From contig JAWZYV010012396.1 in the NCBI GenBank assembly GCA_038373885.1, positions 124,001 through 188,000 on the forward strand: a stretch of 64,000 bases of DNA, written 5' to 3'. The translations under genes were made by a program, and so were the position numbers. The number at the start of each line of letters is the position of its first letter. Position 1 is the stretch's first letter. Positions 1 through 12,900 of this stretch are shown here, piece after piece. The notes beneath the pieces are model-generated. The model had not been told where the DNA came from and made no database searches. It saw nothing but the letters and a program-made list of their open reading frames with translations. This stretch comes from Cheiracanthium punctorium. Lineage: Eukaryota; Arthropoda; Arachnida; Araneae; Cheiracanthiidae.

Positions 1-3000
1 TCGCATAAAATATCAATTGTAATGCAGCGTGCCATCTGAAACGATAAATTCCTTTAATGCGAATAAGCATTGATGGTTTTAAATCAAAAAACTTATCCAT
101 CTGCAGTGATTGAACATTGGCTGTTTAGTACAAAAGAAACAAGACATGTGGAAGGGCATGCACTTGCCTGTAACTAAAAGTAATTTTTTTGTGATATGTG
201 TGTAATATTATAATTTTAGTATATGTTACCGTTTTTGTAAGTATTCAATTAAAGATATTTGGGCATGTAAAAATTTTAAGATTTTTCAAGCCCTGATATG
301 ATTATATATCTAGTATGTATACAAAATAATAAATAAAAACTAATGTAAAATAAGTGCAAATCCAAGTCTAGCTTTCATACAAATAAAAGTAAGTCGCATT
401 AAAATTATGTAAATATTATGTTTTTGGAAAAGAAATAATTAGTAGACAAAGAAACATTAAATGAACTAGATTTCTATTGAAAAATTTCAATAATTAAATT
501 TTATGTGTTGCATTATGTTGCAAAAACTAATTATTCTACTATATTTTTTTATTTTTATATAATTTCCTACTTCTGTGAAACAATGCTTGTAATATCAAGT
601 ATAGCAGTGAGATTAATCTCTGTGTGTATGTGTATATACACATACATATTACATGTCGTTGCAAAAGTTCTCCAACTCTTCACACAAAAGCATAAGCATG
701 CACTTTGCGCCATCTAAAAATATTTTATTAGATAATTAAATTTATTAAAACAGTATTTATCTGAACTATGCCATTCTGTACAACTGTTAAAACTTGTCTT
801 ATCCCCCAATTGCCAAACACTTTAAGCGTAAAAATTTACTAATGAATAAAAAATGCCTTCTTTTTGCTACGAAACTTCAACATTTCATAATATTCTGAGT
901 GATTTTTCGACCCACATCCTGTTTTACAAAGAACTGGTTGTTATAGTTTTAAATCTGTCATGGTATAGAACGTCCAGAAAAAAGGGTCTTGTCACATCTG
1001 AAACACTTTGCAAAAGAAAGTCACGATATGTACTAATTGCACCTATGGAACAATGAAAAGAAAATAAAAGGTTGGTTGTCAACTTCTGAGCCCCAAGACA
1101 AATATTCGTCTCTTACAACGCAACCTGTCGATTTGCAACGCTGAAGATTTTTCAATAAATTATTTTGACGATTTTTGATACTTTCAAGCACGCTATTTGA
1201 CACCAACTTCGTTTTCAGTTTAAAAGCAGTATGTAATTCTTTCAAAAATGAAAACAATCAGGGGTCAATCCAGGAATTTTTTTCAGGGTCCCTTTTTAGT
1301 GAAAACTGTTTATTTTTGTGAATTTCGACATTATTTTTGTGAATTTTCACATCAATTTTTATAAAATTTATTTTCTTGTTAAAATAATTAACAAAACAAA
1401 TTCAAATGTAGGGTAAAATGCTTATAAAGGGCAGTTTTATTCAAATGATTTTTTGTGAAGAGCCCGCAAAAAGAACCTTAATTTCATCTCCATCGATCCC
1501 TGACTATTCTGAGCATATGTTTTCAAAAGGCATCCCTTTTCTTCCCTCTTCTGATGAAGATTTATCCTTGGCTTTCCCGCTTGACTCATTCGTTCTTCTT
1601 TAGATTACAAATATCTACGTTAGAGAGATAACTATCTATCACTGTACTATTATAGAAAGCTCACTGTGGGACTGATATCCAAAAAATACTTCACTAACAT
1701 CTGCTATTTTTTTGCGGCCGACACTTTCAGTGCGTAGTTAGTAGTCTTCATTGAAGTATTGAAGCTATTTCTGTGAGTATTTACTTCTTCAAAATTTTTT
1801 TTTCTATTGATTGTTTTACTTCTGTCCACTTAATAAGTACAAAGTTTCATTTACAAGTGTATTGAAACTGTTTAATTGGTTTTTATTCATCTCTATTATA
1901 ATCTGTATTTTCAAATAGAAAACATTTTCGTTTGGTAAACTCGTATCGTTTGATGCATGTTGGTGAATTATTTGCTAAAAAATTTATCTCTGCTTGGACA
2001 TTTTTTTTGAAAAGTTAATAAACCTAGTCAGTTACTATCTTTTATTTTTTTTTCTTATGACCCCTTTACAAGTATCAATTTTTGTAGTATCCTATTGTGA
2101 TTTTTGATCTCCCTATTTTTTTCCTTTTCTTTTTACGTCATAGATTTTTTTTTCTTTCTATTTAATTTGCTGTCCTCTTTTAGTTGTTACTTCATTTGAA
2201 TTATTATAATAAAAAAATCATTTTTATGTACAAGGTATCTCACTGTAAGTACGAAAAACTGTTGAGAATTGTAGGTTACTCAGACTAATCAGAATTGTGC
2301 ATTAATGTGAGGTCGGAAATGCCGTTTTCATGTACCTGTTAATCACTTTGCAAGAAGTGCTCATTTATTTACTTGACTGAACTTTATAAACAATGGACCT
2401 GTTTCCGAGAATTTTACCAATAAAATGAAATAGAATTTATGAACTGTTGATTTTAGATATATTTATGTTTATATGTGCATAAATATTCATATATATGAAT
2501 TTTATTTCAGTTTTTAATGTAGATTATATAACTTTATGAATAAAAAATTATAAGTATAAAATTAAATACATTTCGCCTTTCGACAGTAATGCGTAAAGTA
2601 AGCGTTGGAGAAAAAGTGTAAAAGCCACTGAGGCTCTACATTTCATAATACATCATGACCATGACCTTCTTTCTTTTCTCTTATTTTTCCTTTTTTGCGC
2701 ATGCATATAGACTTAAAAAAGGGTGTATCATATTTCGACGCCTGTAGATTCTTTGATGTGTGAGATCATTTCCTTCAACACTTGCTGTTGTCAGTTGTTG
2801 TTGGCTTTATTTTAACAGCAGTTTCCTGATTTAATATTTAAAGGTGTCCTTTTTGCTAGTATTTTGCCTTATTTGCATACTTTATTTCATTTCCTGCACT
2901 CAGTAAGAAAACATAAAAGAACCCGCGTTTTCTAGCTTATTGTTTTCTAAGCCCTTGGCATCTGTAAAATGAAGCTTGTATTACTACCTCAGAGGCAGAG

Positions 3001-6000
3001 TAAAACTTAGCTGAAAAGCCCTATCCGTCATTTCATTTGCAATATATTTTTAAAGAATGGAAGTTGTCTCATCATAGTATGTAATCACGGTAAATTGAAC
3101 ATAATTAACCAAAATTACAGTCATTCATAGCAAAATGTTGTTTTGAACAGTTTTTTAAAATAGTCGACTTCGTGGTCAAAAATGTACTTTAAATTGCTAT
3201 TCGTTTGCACGTTCGCTATTATTTTCTACCATCTATTTTAAAAAACAAAGTGTTTTTAAAATGTTAAATGTTATTATAATTTTTAAAAAATTGTCTAAAA
3301 AATATATCTACTGAACAAAGTTCATGAGTTTTTAAATCTTTGCGAGCTGGTTAAGGCATGTTTCTCCTTCCTGGTATTCTATTGTCCGGTCTCTCGTTTA
3401 AGATGAATGACGCAGTTGTTGATATCAAAACACTTCACGATGTTGTTACGAAATCGTATGACACTGAATTATAAAGTTTTGTTTCTTGTGGCATTTTTAT
3501 TTAGGCATCACGCATACTGTCCACATTCCTGCAATCGTATCGTATTGCTTGAAAAGCTATGAAGGTCGTATTCTTTGTCGTGTTTTGTAATTATCTTCTA
3601 ATTATTTTCATTTTGAATTGAGACCTTCCGCTACGAACATTGTTGTTGTATTACAAAAGACTTAAAGAAAGCATGGAAAAAAGTTTCTTTTTTTCCCCTC
3701 CCCTTTCCCCTTGTTATTTTTCCTATAATTTATTATTACGTTTTTTTAATAACGCATGCCGCGTCTTTTGTGATGTAGCTAAGTGTGCAGAATTCATTTG
3801 TCCGGCTTACGTACGCTTTACGAGATTGCACGTCTATCTATTCAACAAGCCGTTTCTTTGATGATTATCATTGACAAAGCGACGTTATTGCTTTTGGCAC
3901 TCTCTGGGCTTTAGAATTAGAGCCTACTGTAAATTGGATAATTGTTTGATTATGAAGCCGTTAAAGGATGTTGCGTGAACTGTACACTGATGTGTCATGT
4001 GCTCGTTGTATGTGTTTGGAACTCTGTAGGCTTTAGTATGACCAACGAAAGGTCATTCGTCTTGTCTTAAAGAGGTTGCTGCCCTCAACGTATTATGATC
4101 TAGAGTAGGATTATCACATTTACTATTTGTGTTATCTATGCAATCCCATTCGTTTATATTGCTCACAATGTATGACTGGAACAACTGATTTTATAATGAG
4201 CGACGTGGCAGTTTAAATGCCGAATAAAGACAAAAGGCTTTCTCTGATACTTAACGGGATTATTCAACGATTTTAAATTAATCGATTATATTTTTACATT
4301 AATGATCGATTACAGAATAGTAATGGGGATGATGTTTAGAATTTGATAGGATCAAAGTGGCCCAAATGCAGTGGTTTTATTAAGGGATTAACATTTTACC
4401 ATTTTTCTTTCTTCCCACCGTAAGAGGTTAGAAAAATAGTGAACGAGCCTAAGATTTTTATAGCATTTAACTGTGTTCATCACCTAAAAATCTGAAATTT
4501 ACCTTGCTGTTTTAATTAATCATAAAACTGGGTTATCACCTCAGTGGTTTCCCATGCAGTTTCAACTATTTTTATTTGCGATTTCTGTTTTATTATCTAA
4601 TTAGTAAAACTTTTATTTAATTAATTAATTAATTTTTGGTACAGTGCGGATATTTTTCTTTTAATTCCCATTTATATATTTATGTGGGTCAAAAGCAGTT
4701 ATTTCTGTCATAATTTTTGTCATTCATACATATTCAAGTATTCGTGCATATGTTTGTATGTATTTTTTCTTAATTTGCCCGTATACGTTGTAGATTGCAT
4801 AATTAGTTAACAAAATTTTGTTTTTGTGTTTCATTTTAAAATTCGACTTTTTTTTTCCTTTTAGGGACTTTTGTAAGGAACAATAAGTTACTTTTGAGTT
4901 ACTTTAATGTCGTATAGTTTACTAAACATTTTCTGTTACCGATTACCTATATTATTAGTGTTAATTTACTTTGGCAGGATTTTAAGTACCAAAAATATTC
5001 ATATAGTATTATAGAGTTTCATTGTTTTACTTCCAAATTTTATACATTTAAAATGGTTCTCTTTAATAATTAAGAAAGTTGCTTTCTTTTTTAAATATCT
5101 TCAGTTGATAAAATTCTACTTCTGAAAAAGTATGCGTATTATTTTATTAGTGTATTAAAATATTATGTTTACCCCTAACCATATAAATTTGTAAGCAAAA
5201 TAAAAGTTGCCACTTAAAAAGAAAAAGAAAAAATACTTTTTATAAGCAATAATAATTATTATCATAAGTTCTCAACACATAGAGTGGTTAAAATAATGTA
5301 TGTTAGCGATTCAAGCATTGATAGTCAAGGATTAAGGAAACTAATGTGTAATTTTCATTACTACTTTCACTTAAATGCAAAATATGAATTTCAGTGAAAA
5401 ACTATATTTCTTAATGCTATAGTATTATTTAAATTACTTATGTTAATGACAATGAATAAAGCTGCCAAATAGATGGTAAAAAAATGATTACTTTAATTTA
5501 CTACGTAATATATTTCCTGAATATCTATTTACCAAAACTTCCCATAAAAACCCTCTCAGAGTATGAAATAAAAGAATTAAAAAAAAAATTAATGAACTCC
5601 GTAAAACCGGTTTTAGTGAAATTTCGGAAGATAGAAGTTGATTTTTTTTTCTTTTTTTTTTTTTGTTTGTTAAAGTCGTGGTTTCCAGGAAAGATTGGTG
5701 TTCAAGACAATCTTCTATCTCTTAAAAACAGGTTTTACTCTATTATAAATACTATACAGATGTCTTTTATTTAGACCAAAATAATTTTTAAAATAATATA
5801 TTGGTAATGTTTTTAATTGTATAAAAAATTACAAAACTGGTTACTAAAGAATCCTTTTTTCAGTACTACTTTGAATGAGCAGAGTTAGTAAAGCCTAGAA
5901 TTTTTTTATAAACATTGGAATATATTCAGGGTGTCTGAAATTAAACGACCCTATTCTCTAGTTGCCTACAGACAAAACTATTGTAGAGAAAGTTATGAAA

Positions 6001-6039
6001 TTTTGTGTAGGACATAATGAAGGTATGGCAATTCGTTTG
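1..6039. other. AT-rich non-coding sequence upstream of the CRP gene
   Basis: All open frames are short and have no recognisable domain. Apart from the repeat at 1259-1502 I see only homopolymer runs and A/T drift. The missing 5' non-coding exon and promoter of the CRP gene could lie anywhere here or outside the window. Confidence 0.6.
1259..1502 (+). repeat. Interspersed repeat with CAGGG-type ends, copy 1
   Basis: It begins CAGGGGTCAATCCAGG and ends TCGATCCCTG, giving short inverted ends. The interior matches, inverted, the copy at 8126-8362 and in part 15466-15590 (shared TTTTGTGAA, ACAAA and AGGGTAAAATG segments). CAGGG ends suggest a hAT-type MITE, but no clear 8-bp target duplication is visible, so the class is tentative. 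Confidence 0.5.
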
Positions 6040-6271
6040 TGGTTTATGTTTGTGGAATTAGGCCGATTGACTTCATTAGGGTCCTAAGCCTATAGGGGGA
6101 ATGCCCTCCGTGGGGGACTTTCTAAGGGATCCTAGCCCTCATTTACGCGAGGTTTTGGAGAAAACCAAGGAAAATTCCGAGCGGCTAGGTCGACAGGCGC
6201 GGCCGGGGTTTGAACCTGGCACCCCCCGCCTTCTAGTTTCGAGAGCAGAACATCTCAGCCACCGGTGGGGC
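6040..6271 (-). mobile_element. tRNA-derived SINE, family 1, full copy with target duplication
   Basis: Read on the minus strand it starts with a tRNA-like head: box A near TGGCTGAGATGTTC and box B GGTTCAAACCC. The shared family body follows (AAATGAGGGCTAGGATCCC-like segment, then the GGCC-containing tail). A 13-bp direct repeat GGCAATTCGTTTG lies at 6027-6039 and 6272-6284, the expected target-site duplication of LINE-mediated insertion. The open frame across this element is a read-through artefact. Confidence 0.88.
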
Positions 6272-6284
6272 GGCAATTCGTTTG

Positions 6285-8125
6285 AGTTAATAAAAAAATT
6301 AGTTCAAATGTTCGCCACCAGAGGGCTTTTTAAAAACAAATCAATTATACATTTAGCATACATTTATGGTGGTTTACAAATATTATTGCAACAAAACATG
6401 TGTAACATGACGGCCATCTTTGTCAGCTACCATCTGGAATTGTAAGTGAGCATTTTCCATAGTTGACTACCGTGTGTTCGGGGAAATGCTCTCTTTAGAT
6501 CAAGCAAAGTTCTTGGATTATCACGACACGTACCAAATATTTCAAACTCCCCTAAAACAAAAAGTCGCATGGATTGAGATCTGTCTGAAGGAAGTGTGTA
6601 ATTCGTTATGTCTTGCACAAAATTCCTAACTTTCTCCACAGTACTATAGTCTGTAGACATCTTTAAAACAGGGTCATTTGATTTCGGACACCGGTATATA
6701 TAGGTATATTCTCGTGTAACAGAAAAACGTTTTATCCCCGTGAAATGGATAGATGTTAGTAGTTATTTCCTCATTAAATGTCATTTTCCTCAGCCCCTGT
6801 GAACCCAACCCAACCCAGTAATCATTACTTAGCGATTCGTATGGCAGAGTTACAAATAGCTGCTTAAATCTCGATCTTTAATTGAAAGCCTTTAAAAAGG
6901 TTCCTGTATGGAACAAAAATATGCTTCGTTAATGCATGTGCAAATGAACTTCGGGCTGCTCCCAGTATGCGTTTCCTGATGTTTCTTAGCGGGGAAGCCC
7001 GAATGGAAGGTATTTATGACAAGGATGTGTGGCCTGATTCCGATGAAATTTTAATAATGCTAGTTTGAATTTCAGCATGTCGAATCTCATTTATTAGTAG
7101 TGTTTTTTTTTTTTTTTTCCCTTCTAAATGTACTCAGTGATATGTACAGGAGAACATTTAAGTTTATTTGGAGCATGCATATCGTTTATTTTTATTGGTC
7201 TGAATGTTGCTGATTGTTATGCAAACATTTTAAAGTTGTGTAATTAAATCGCCTTCAGTAATTTGTTCCTATGTATCTTAATGTTCACGAATGAAGTTTT
7301 TTATCCTTTTTCTTGACTGCTGGAATAAAACGTGCATCGAATCATATCTGCCACAAGGGCGGTGCTCGGAGACCTATACTGAGGAGAAAAAAATGTTTCT
7401 GTAAGAAGTTTTCGTTATTAGGTATGGATGCGAGACTAAACGGACCTTTTTTTTTTTTTTCGTCTCGCGCCCATACCTATTTGTATTTCAGGTATGAAAA
7501 TAAAGTATGTTGAATAAGTTACTAACGAACAATTTATCTTAATTAAATTTTATGTGCTCCGTATTATGCTCTGTATGACGTCAATAACATCGGATAGCAT
7601 ACGCTTTTCTTACTTCACGGTACTAAACTGTAATGAAAGAATTCCATAATAGCACACATCAAAGAGAATTTTTTTAAAATTAGTTTACTATTAAAATTTA
7701 ATGAAATAGATTTAATTTCTAAAAAAATGGCCAACCATATAACAGGGGGAGGCTGTAAAAGGAACAAGGTTTTGAGAAACCATTAACAGATTTTATGAGC
7801 ATCCAGAGCTCTCCCATAGTTACTGGCCTGTGCGCTTGCGTTAAATAGCCAAAAATTATCAAATTTCAAAAGCTATTTTTGTCATAATAATCGTAATTTC
7901 CATTTACATGTCTACAAAGGAGCCTACCAATGGATCTTAACCGTTTCAAAAAAATCCCATGTAATTAAAATCATGTATTTTATGTCATCCTTATTTATTA
8001 TTTCACAGAGAGGCAAAATAATAAAAATCTAAATTACGTTATACGTCGCAGTCAGTAAATGTCTCTGAAACTTTCAATATATGTAAGGTGCACGAATAAG
8101 CAGCTGAATTGCCATTTATGAGTGT
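6285..8125. other. Non-coding stretch without recognised features
   Basis: AT-rich sequence with poly-T runs near 7105-7120 and 7447-7460. No domain, RNA gene or clear repeat was recognised. Confidence 0.5.
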
Positions 8126-8362
8126 CAGGATTTGATGCAGACGAAATCTGGGTCCGTTTTAGGGCCCCTTCGCAAAAGTACATTCGATTTAAACGGTCCC
8201 ATCACAAAATACAATCAACCAAAACAGCCCTTATTGACATTTTACCCTATATTTTAATTTGTTTTGTAAATTATTTTAAGAAAAGAAAGTGACTTTTACA
8301 AAAATTAGCATGAAAATTTAAAAAAAATGGGAACCTGGAAAAAAATCCTGGATCGACCCCTG
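8126..8362 (-). repeat. Interspersed repeat with CAGGG-type ends, copy 2 (inverted)
   Basis: It ends in GGATCGACCCCTG, the reverse complement of the start of the copy at 1259, and shares the internal ACAAAA / CATTTTACCCTA segment. It is about 237 bp against 244 for copy 1. No flanking duplication seen. Confidence 0.5.
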
Positions 8363-8674
8363 CTATCGTCTACTAGTACATAATAGTTAACTGTATATGA
8401 AATATTTAAACATTGTTGCACATTATGTACCTGTTTTATGCGTATATCGTTTAAAAATCATGAAGTAGGTATTAATCTAAGACAACGAAATATGCAATAA
8501 GTTTTTTGATGTTGTTGTTGTTTGTTTATATTTAAAAAATAAGCACAAATGAATAAGAAATAAAAAAGTAATGAAAAAAACACAAAATTAATGAGATGAT
8601 TGAGGAGGGAATGTAGATTTCGGCTCCAATTTCGTAAACATCAATCGGACATCGCTACGTTCGGTGATGTGTAT

Positions 8675-9050
8675 TAGAGATGAGTTCGGGCTCATTTTTT
8701 GAAGCCCGAGCCCGCAGACTTTTAATCCGAGCCCGCCCGAGCCCGAGCAATATTATTAAAGTTGGAGCCCGAGCACGCCCGAGCCCGAAATTTCAGCTAA
8801 AGACAAATAAAATTAACTACTTCATTAAGAGGATACCATAAATTTTGGAGCTTCACACACCTTCTAGTCCCCCGTGCCGCTATTTTTTGAAATAAGTACG
8901 TCTATTTATCCCATGAATCACTTTTTAAAATCTGTTTCAAGGAGTATGTTCAACAAAGAAGAAATTTTTCACGAGCCCGAGCCCGAACGCACTCGTGAAT
9001 TACAGAGCCCGAGTCCGAGTCGGGCTCGGGCTGAGCCCGTCTCATCTCTA
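8675..9050. mobile_element. hAT-type MITE built from GAGCCC-rich ends, with 8-bp TSD
   Basis: The ends are TAGAGATGAG and CTCATCTCTA, flanked by perfect 8-bp copies of ATGTGTAT at 8667-8674 and 9051-9058. Subterminal regions on both sides are made of repeated CGAGCC/GAGCCC units, giving GC-rich arms around an AT-rich centre. An 8-bp TSD is typical of hAT. The 80-codon frame across it is an artefact of the repeats. Confidence 0.9.
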
Positions 9051-9593
9051 ATGTGTATTCTGTTTCTCTTCGGCAATAAATTAGCTACGGCATCGAATCC
9101 ATGCTCAGCCACATAAGATAAAGGAAATGGGATAAAAAAAACATCTGTACTATTGTGCCCTTGATTCGAATTTTACTTTGAGTTCTTTGCTAGTTGCAAG
9201 TTCCTCTTCCAAATTTGATGATTCTTCAGTATCTGCATTTGTGAAAGGATCTGTATATTTTTATGTTTAAAATATCTTGAAAACTCTCCGTAAAATCAAC
9301 TGAAGAATGTCTTAAGAATTACACGTTTTAAATATTTACTCGTTAAAACAGGAATATTTTCAGAGTATTTATTATATTTTTCCCCCCTGAACAGATAAGT
9401 ACGCCAGAGCCGCCCTTCTTTACTGTCCCAATCGCCCTTGTATGCCTCTACATCTGCTACCACCCCCCATAGAAAGCCCCAGTGCCTACTGGGAGTCAAT
9501 ACCGTTCCCGTTGTTTGTTTGTTTTGTGTTATGACAAGCTTAAACGAGGGACATCTGCCCCTGGGAAGGGGGGGGGGGAGGACTGAAAAAGCA

Positions 9594-9665
9594 TCACCCC
9601 CCCCTCCTTTTTTTTTCTTTCTCTTTCTTTTCTTTTTTTTTTTTTTTTTTTTTTTCCTTTTTTTT
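9594..9665. repeat. Polypyrimidine (C then T/CT) tract upstream of the first coding exon
   Basis: A run of C, then almost pure T with scattered C, lies about 165 bp before the splice acceptor at 9831. It is low-complexity sequence; an open frame crossing it is not coding. Confidence 0.8.
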
Positions 9666-9831
9666 CAGAAGAAAAGAAAATTTAGAGGAAAACTTATTTT
9701 TAAAGGGGAAAAAAAGGAAGAGAGGATTTAAGCAAGTCTACTCGAAGTCTATATTTGCTGTAATTTTTTTTTATTTTACTTTTTGTAGTGAATTTTATAA
9801 TGAAGAGTTCTCTCTCTCCCTTTGTTTCTAG

Positions 9832-9947
9832 TGGACAAAATAATTACATCATGCCGGGTTCTTGCGCAAGATGCAGCACAGTTGTATATTTTAATGAAGA
9901 AAAGATAGCAATTGGGAAATCATGGCACAAAAGTTGTTTCAGCTGTG
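9832..9947 (+). CDS. CRP gene exon with start codon (short 5' UTR plus residues 1-32)
   Basis: A polypyrimidine tract ending in AG at 9830-9831 precedes this exon, so the transcript must have an upstream non-coding exon. The first 19 nt are UTR. ATG is at 9851 and the encoded start is MPGSCARC, which places the first zinc ligand pair at once, as in short CRP-type proteins. The donor is GTAAGC at 9948, in phase 1. It gives the first finger of LIM1: CxxC, 17 residues, then WHKSCFSC. Confidence 0.9.
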
Positions 9948-12900
9948 GTAAGCTACTTTTCGATTAATAATAATAGTAATAATAATGGTTTTGTTTTGAA
10001 CATAGTTTATAATTTATTCGAAAAAGTAAATATTTTTTATACTTTTTCATTAAAAACATACTTTATTTAATGTTATTTTTAAAACTTGATAACTGCATGA
10101 ACTAATACTTTTCGTATCTGAATTACATTCTTCTTTAATTTATTGTAAAAATTTGGGAATATGTATGCATACCTATATAAATATAGACTTTTGTCTTTAC
10201 ATTTATTGAAATTCAAAATTTTTGCGATTTCTATACGTTTCAAGCAGCTTGGAACCCTGTACAACAGTCAAAAATGTTTCTTCTGTCATTCTGTCTGTGA
10301 TGCTTTTTCTGTTTGCGCATCACGTAATAACAATTAAAGCGAATGAAACGAAACTTGGTAACATGTCAGTGGTCGCTCAATTTAAACTATGGGCATCTAT
10401 AAGTTTTAAAAAAATCATATTATTAGATTTTGAGATTTTGCGAAAAGAGTTTCAAAATGCATAAGTTATTGTTCGTGCATCACGTAATAACGAGTAAAGC
10501 TAATGAAATGAAATTCGATGACATGATAGATGAACTTGTAGCTTAAATTATAGGCTTCGATTTTTTTTATAGATTTTGACATTTTACGAAAATTTATTCG
10601 AAATGCGAAAATATTTGTTCATGCATCTCGTGATAGCGAATAAAACGAAATTTCATGATATGATAGGTGATTGCACTGCTCAAACTATAGCTGTCGAATA
10701 TTTTGAAACTTTAGTTTAGATTTTGAAATTTTCCTGAAATTTATTCAAAATGCATAAATATTTGTTCAGGCATCACGTAATTAACGACTAGAGCCAGTGA
10801 AATGAAATTTGGTGACATGCTAAGTGATCATTCAATTGTAAGGTGCAAATATATGTTTTACCATCACGTATAAACTACTGAAGTGGATGAAATAAACTTA
10901 GCATCATAATCGGTTGTCCGCTTAAACTATAAGCGTCAAAGCACTGCTTTTTTTTTTTTTTTAAGATTTTGAAAAAATTGAGTGCATATTTGTTCCACTC
11001 CTGAAAAATGGCAATGGAATAGAATGAAATTTGGAAATATGTTAGATGAGAGGTTAATTTAAAGTGTAAATACCAAATTTGATTTAAGTATTTCAGAGAT
11101 TTTGTGAAAATTTTGTAAATGTTTCTTTTCAGATCCTTCAAGCACGGCTTAAGAGAATAGAATAGAATAGAATGAAATGAAATGTGGGTTTACCCTAGAT
11201 AGCACATCAAACTTGCAGCAAGCTTGATTTATTAAGTCAATAAGCTTGAATTAAGCTTGAAAATTTCAAGCGTGTAAGCTTAATGCAAGCTTGAATCAAG
11301 TGTTCTAGTTTACACTTGCCCAGCTTGCATTAAGCTTGACATTTCAAGCTTGAAATTTCAAGCTTAAAAAATTTTCCTAAAAAGAAAAATTCCTAAATAC
11401 ACGGGGCGCCAGTCAGCGAACTCGCCCCACATATTTTACTTTGTCACGCATTCTCCCCCTCTACGCTGAAATTTCAATTTAATTTAATCTGTTTCCATCA
11501 AGTGTTCGTGGCTGGAATAGAACCCGGGACCTTTCGGTTGGGAGTTGAGCTCGCTACCCGTTCAGCTACAAAGCTTCACGTAGATATGACTAAAGTTTGA
11601 AGTGACTTATCACGCCGTTTTCTCGCCAGATTGATAAGTGGGCGATGTGTTATTTGTTTCTTTTATTTTTCCATGGGATGCATCAAAATTAAAATAATGT
11701 TATGTGTGATTTAGAGACTCTACTAATAGGGAAATAAACATAATATAAACTTAAGAGCAGCACACATTTTAAAACTTTCAGTACCGCAACACTCATGAGC
11801 AATACTGCTGGCCAAAATCGAGACAAACGACTGATTTTGAAATCAATTTCGTAGTGTAATTGTATTTTATTTTGAAGAATTTCCATATTTGGAAATATAG
11901 AATGGGTTTACTTACTTAACACAAATTTTGTGTTAAGTAATCTGAAATCAAAGAAACAGATAGTTAAACGTTACTTCGAAATGCTATATCACAGTTGCTA
12001 ACACGTATGGAATACAAACACTAGTCATTTTTGTAAATATTTCTTAAAATAACAAATAATTGAAAATTTTGCTATTTTTTAATGCTAAAAATTCTCTTTT
12101 CAAATGTGGTTAGTTATTTTCCTACATATTGGTATGCTATATCGATATAGAGCATTTCGAAGAATTAAAAATAAGTTTAAATTAATTTATACAAATGTAA
12201 ATTTGAATTATTTTCATTGTTCATACTTTATAATTAAAAAAATTATTTAACTTCTGAATTTTTTTATCCTTTGTAATTTTATTTTGAAACTACAAAAGTG
12301 TAAGATGTAAGATTTTTGGGCCCTAAAATCTGTAGGCCCTGGGCAGTTGCCCCGTTTGCTCTGCCGGTAATATGGCACTGGTAATAAAATAAAACACATC
12401 TTTTACGAACTTTCAGCAAATTTGAGAACGCTAGACAATTAATGTCCATTCTCTTTCACAGATGGCGCCATCTCTGCTCACTTTGAAAGCTAAAATCAAG
12501 CTAAAGCCAAGCTTGCATTAATGCGTCAAATTCAAGGAAATGTCAAGCTTGATTTAAGCTTATGTGCTGTCTGGGACGGCCAATTACCTACGTGAGGGAT
12601 CTAGGCATGGATGGGATTGCCCTCCGCGGAGAACTTTTAAGGGGCCCTAACCCGTAATTACGCAAAGTATTGGAGAAGACCACGGAAAATTCAGACCGGC
12701 TAGGCCAACGGACGTGACCTGGGTTTGAACCAGGCACCTTCCGTCTCCCACTTGAGAGCCCAAATGCGCCCAACCACTGGTAGGGTGAGAATAGAATGAA
12801 ATTTAATAACATGATTGATAATGACTGAAATATTAAATGTCAGAATATTTTTTAATATTTGAATAAATTTTAAAACTTTACAAATATGCTCTTTTTTTTT

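Larger units (their letters stand above)
11179..12787 (-). mobile_element. tRNA-derived SINE, family 1, interrupted in its tail by the AAGCTT element
   Basis: The head and body are at 12576-12787 (minus strand; box B GGTTCAAACCC). The 15-bp direct repeat AGAATAGAATGAAAT occurs at 12788-12802, directly beside the SINE head, and again at 11164-11178. The expected tail (GGCCG, A-rich, CCCACA) is found split: GGCCGT at 12576-12581 and TAAACCCACATT at 11181-11192. So the 1.38-kb AAGCTT element sits inside the SINE tail. Confidence 0.75.

Noticed and set aside
6101..6445. 114-codon frame
   Set aside because: Reads through the minus-strand SINE and its target duplication; no domain.
8874..9116. 80-codon frame with Glu/Pro/Arg repeats
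   Set aside because: Produced by the GAGCCC repeats of the hAT MITE.
9438..9731. 97-codon frame with a poly-Phe stretch
   Set aside because: Translation of the polypyrimidine tract just before the CRP exon.
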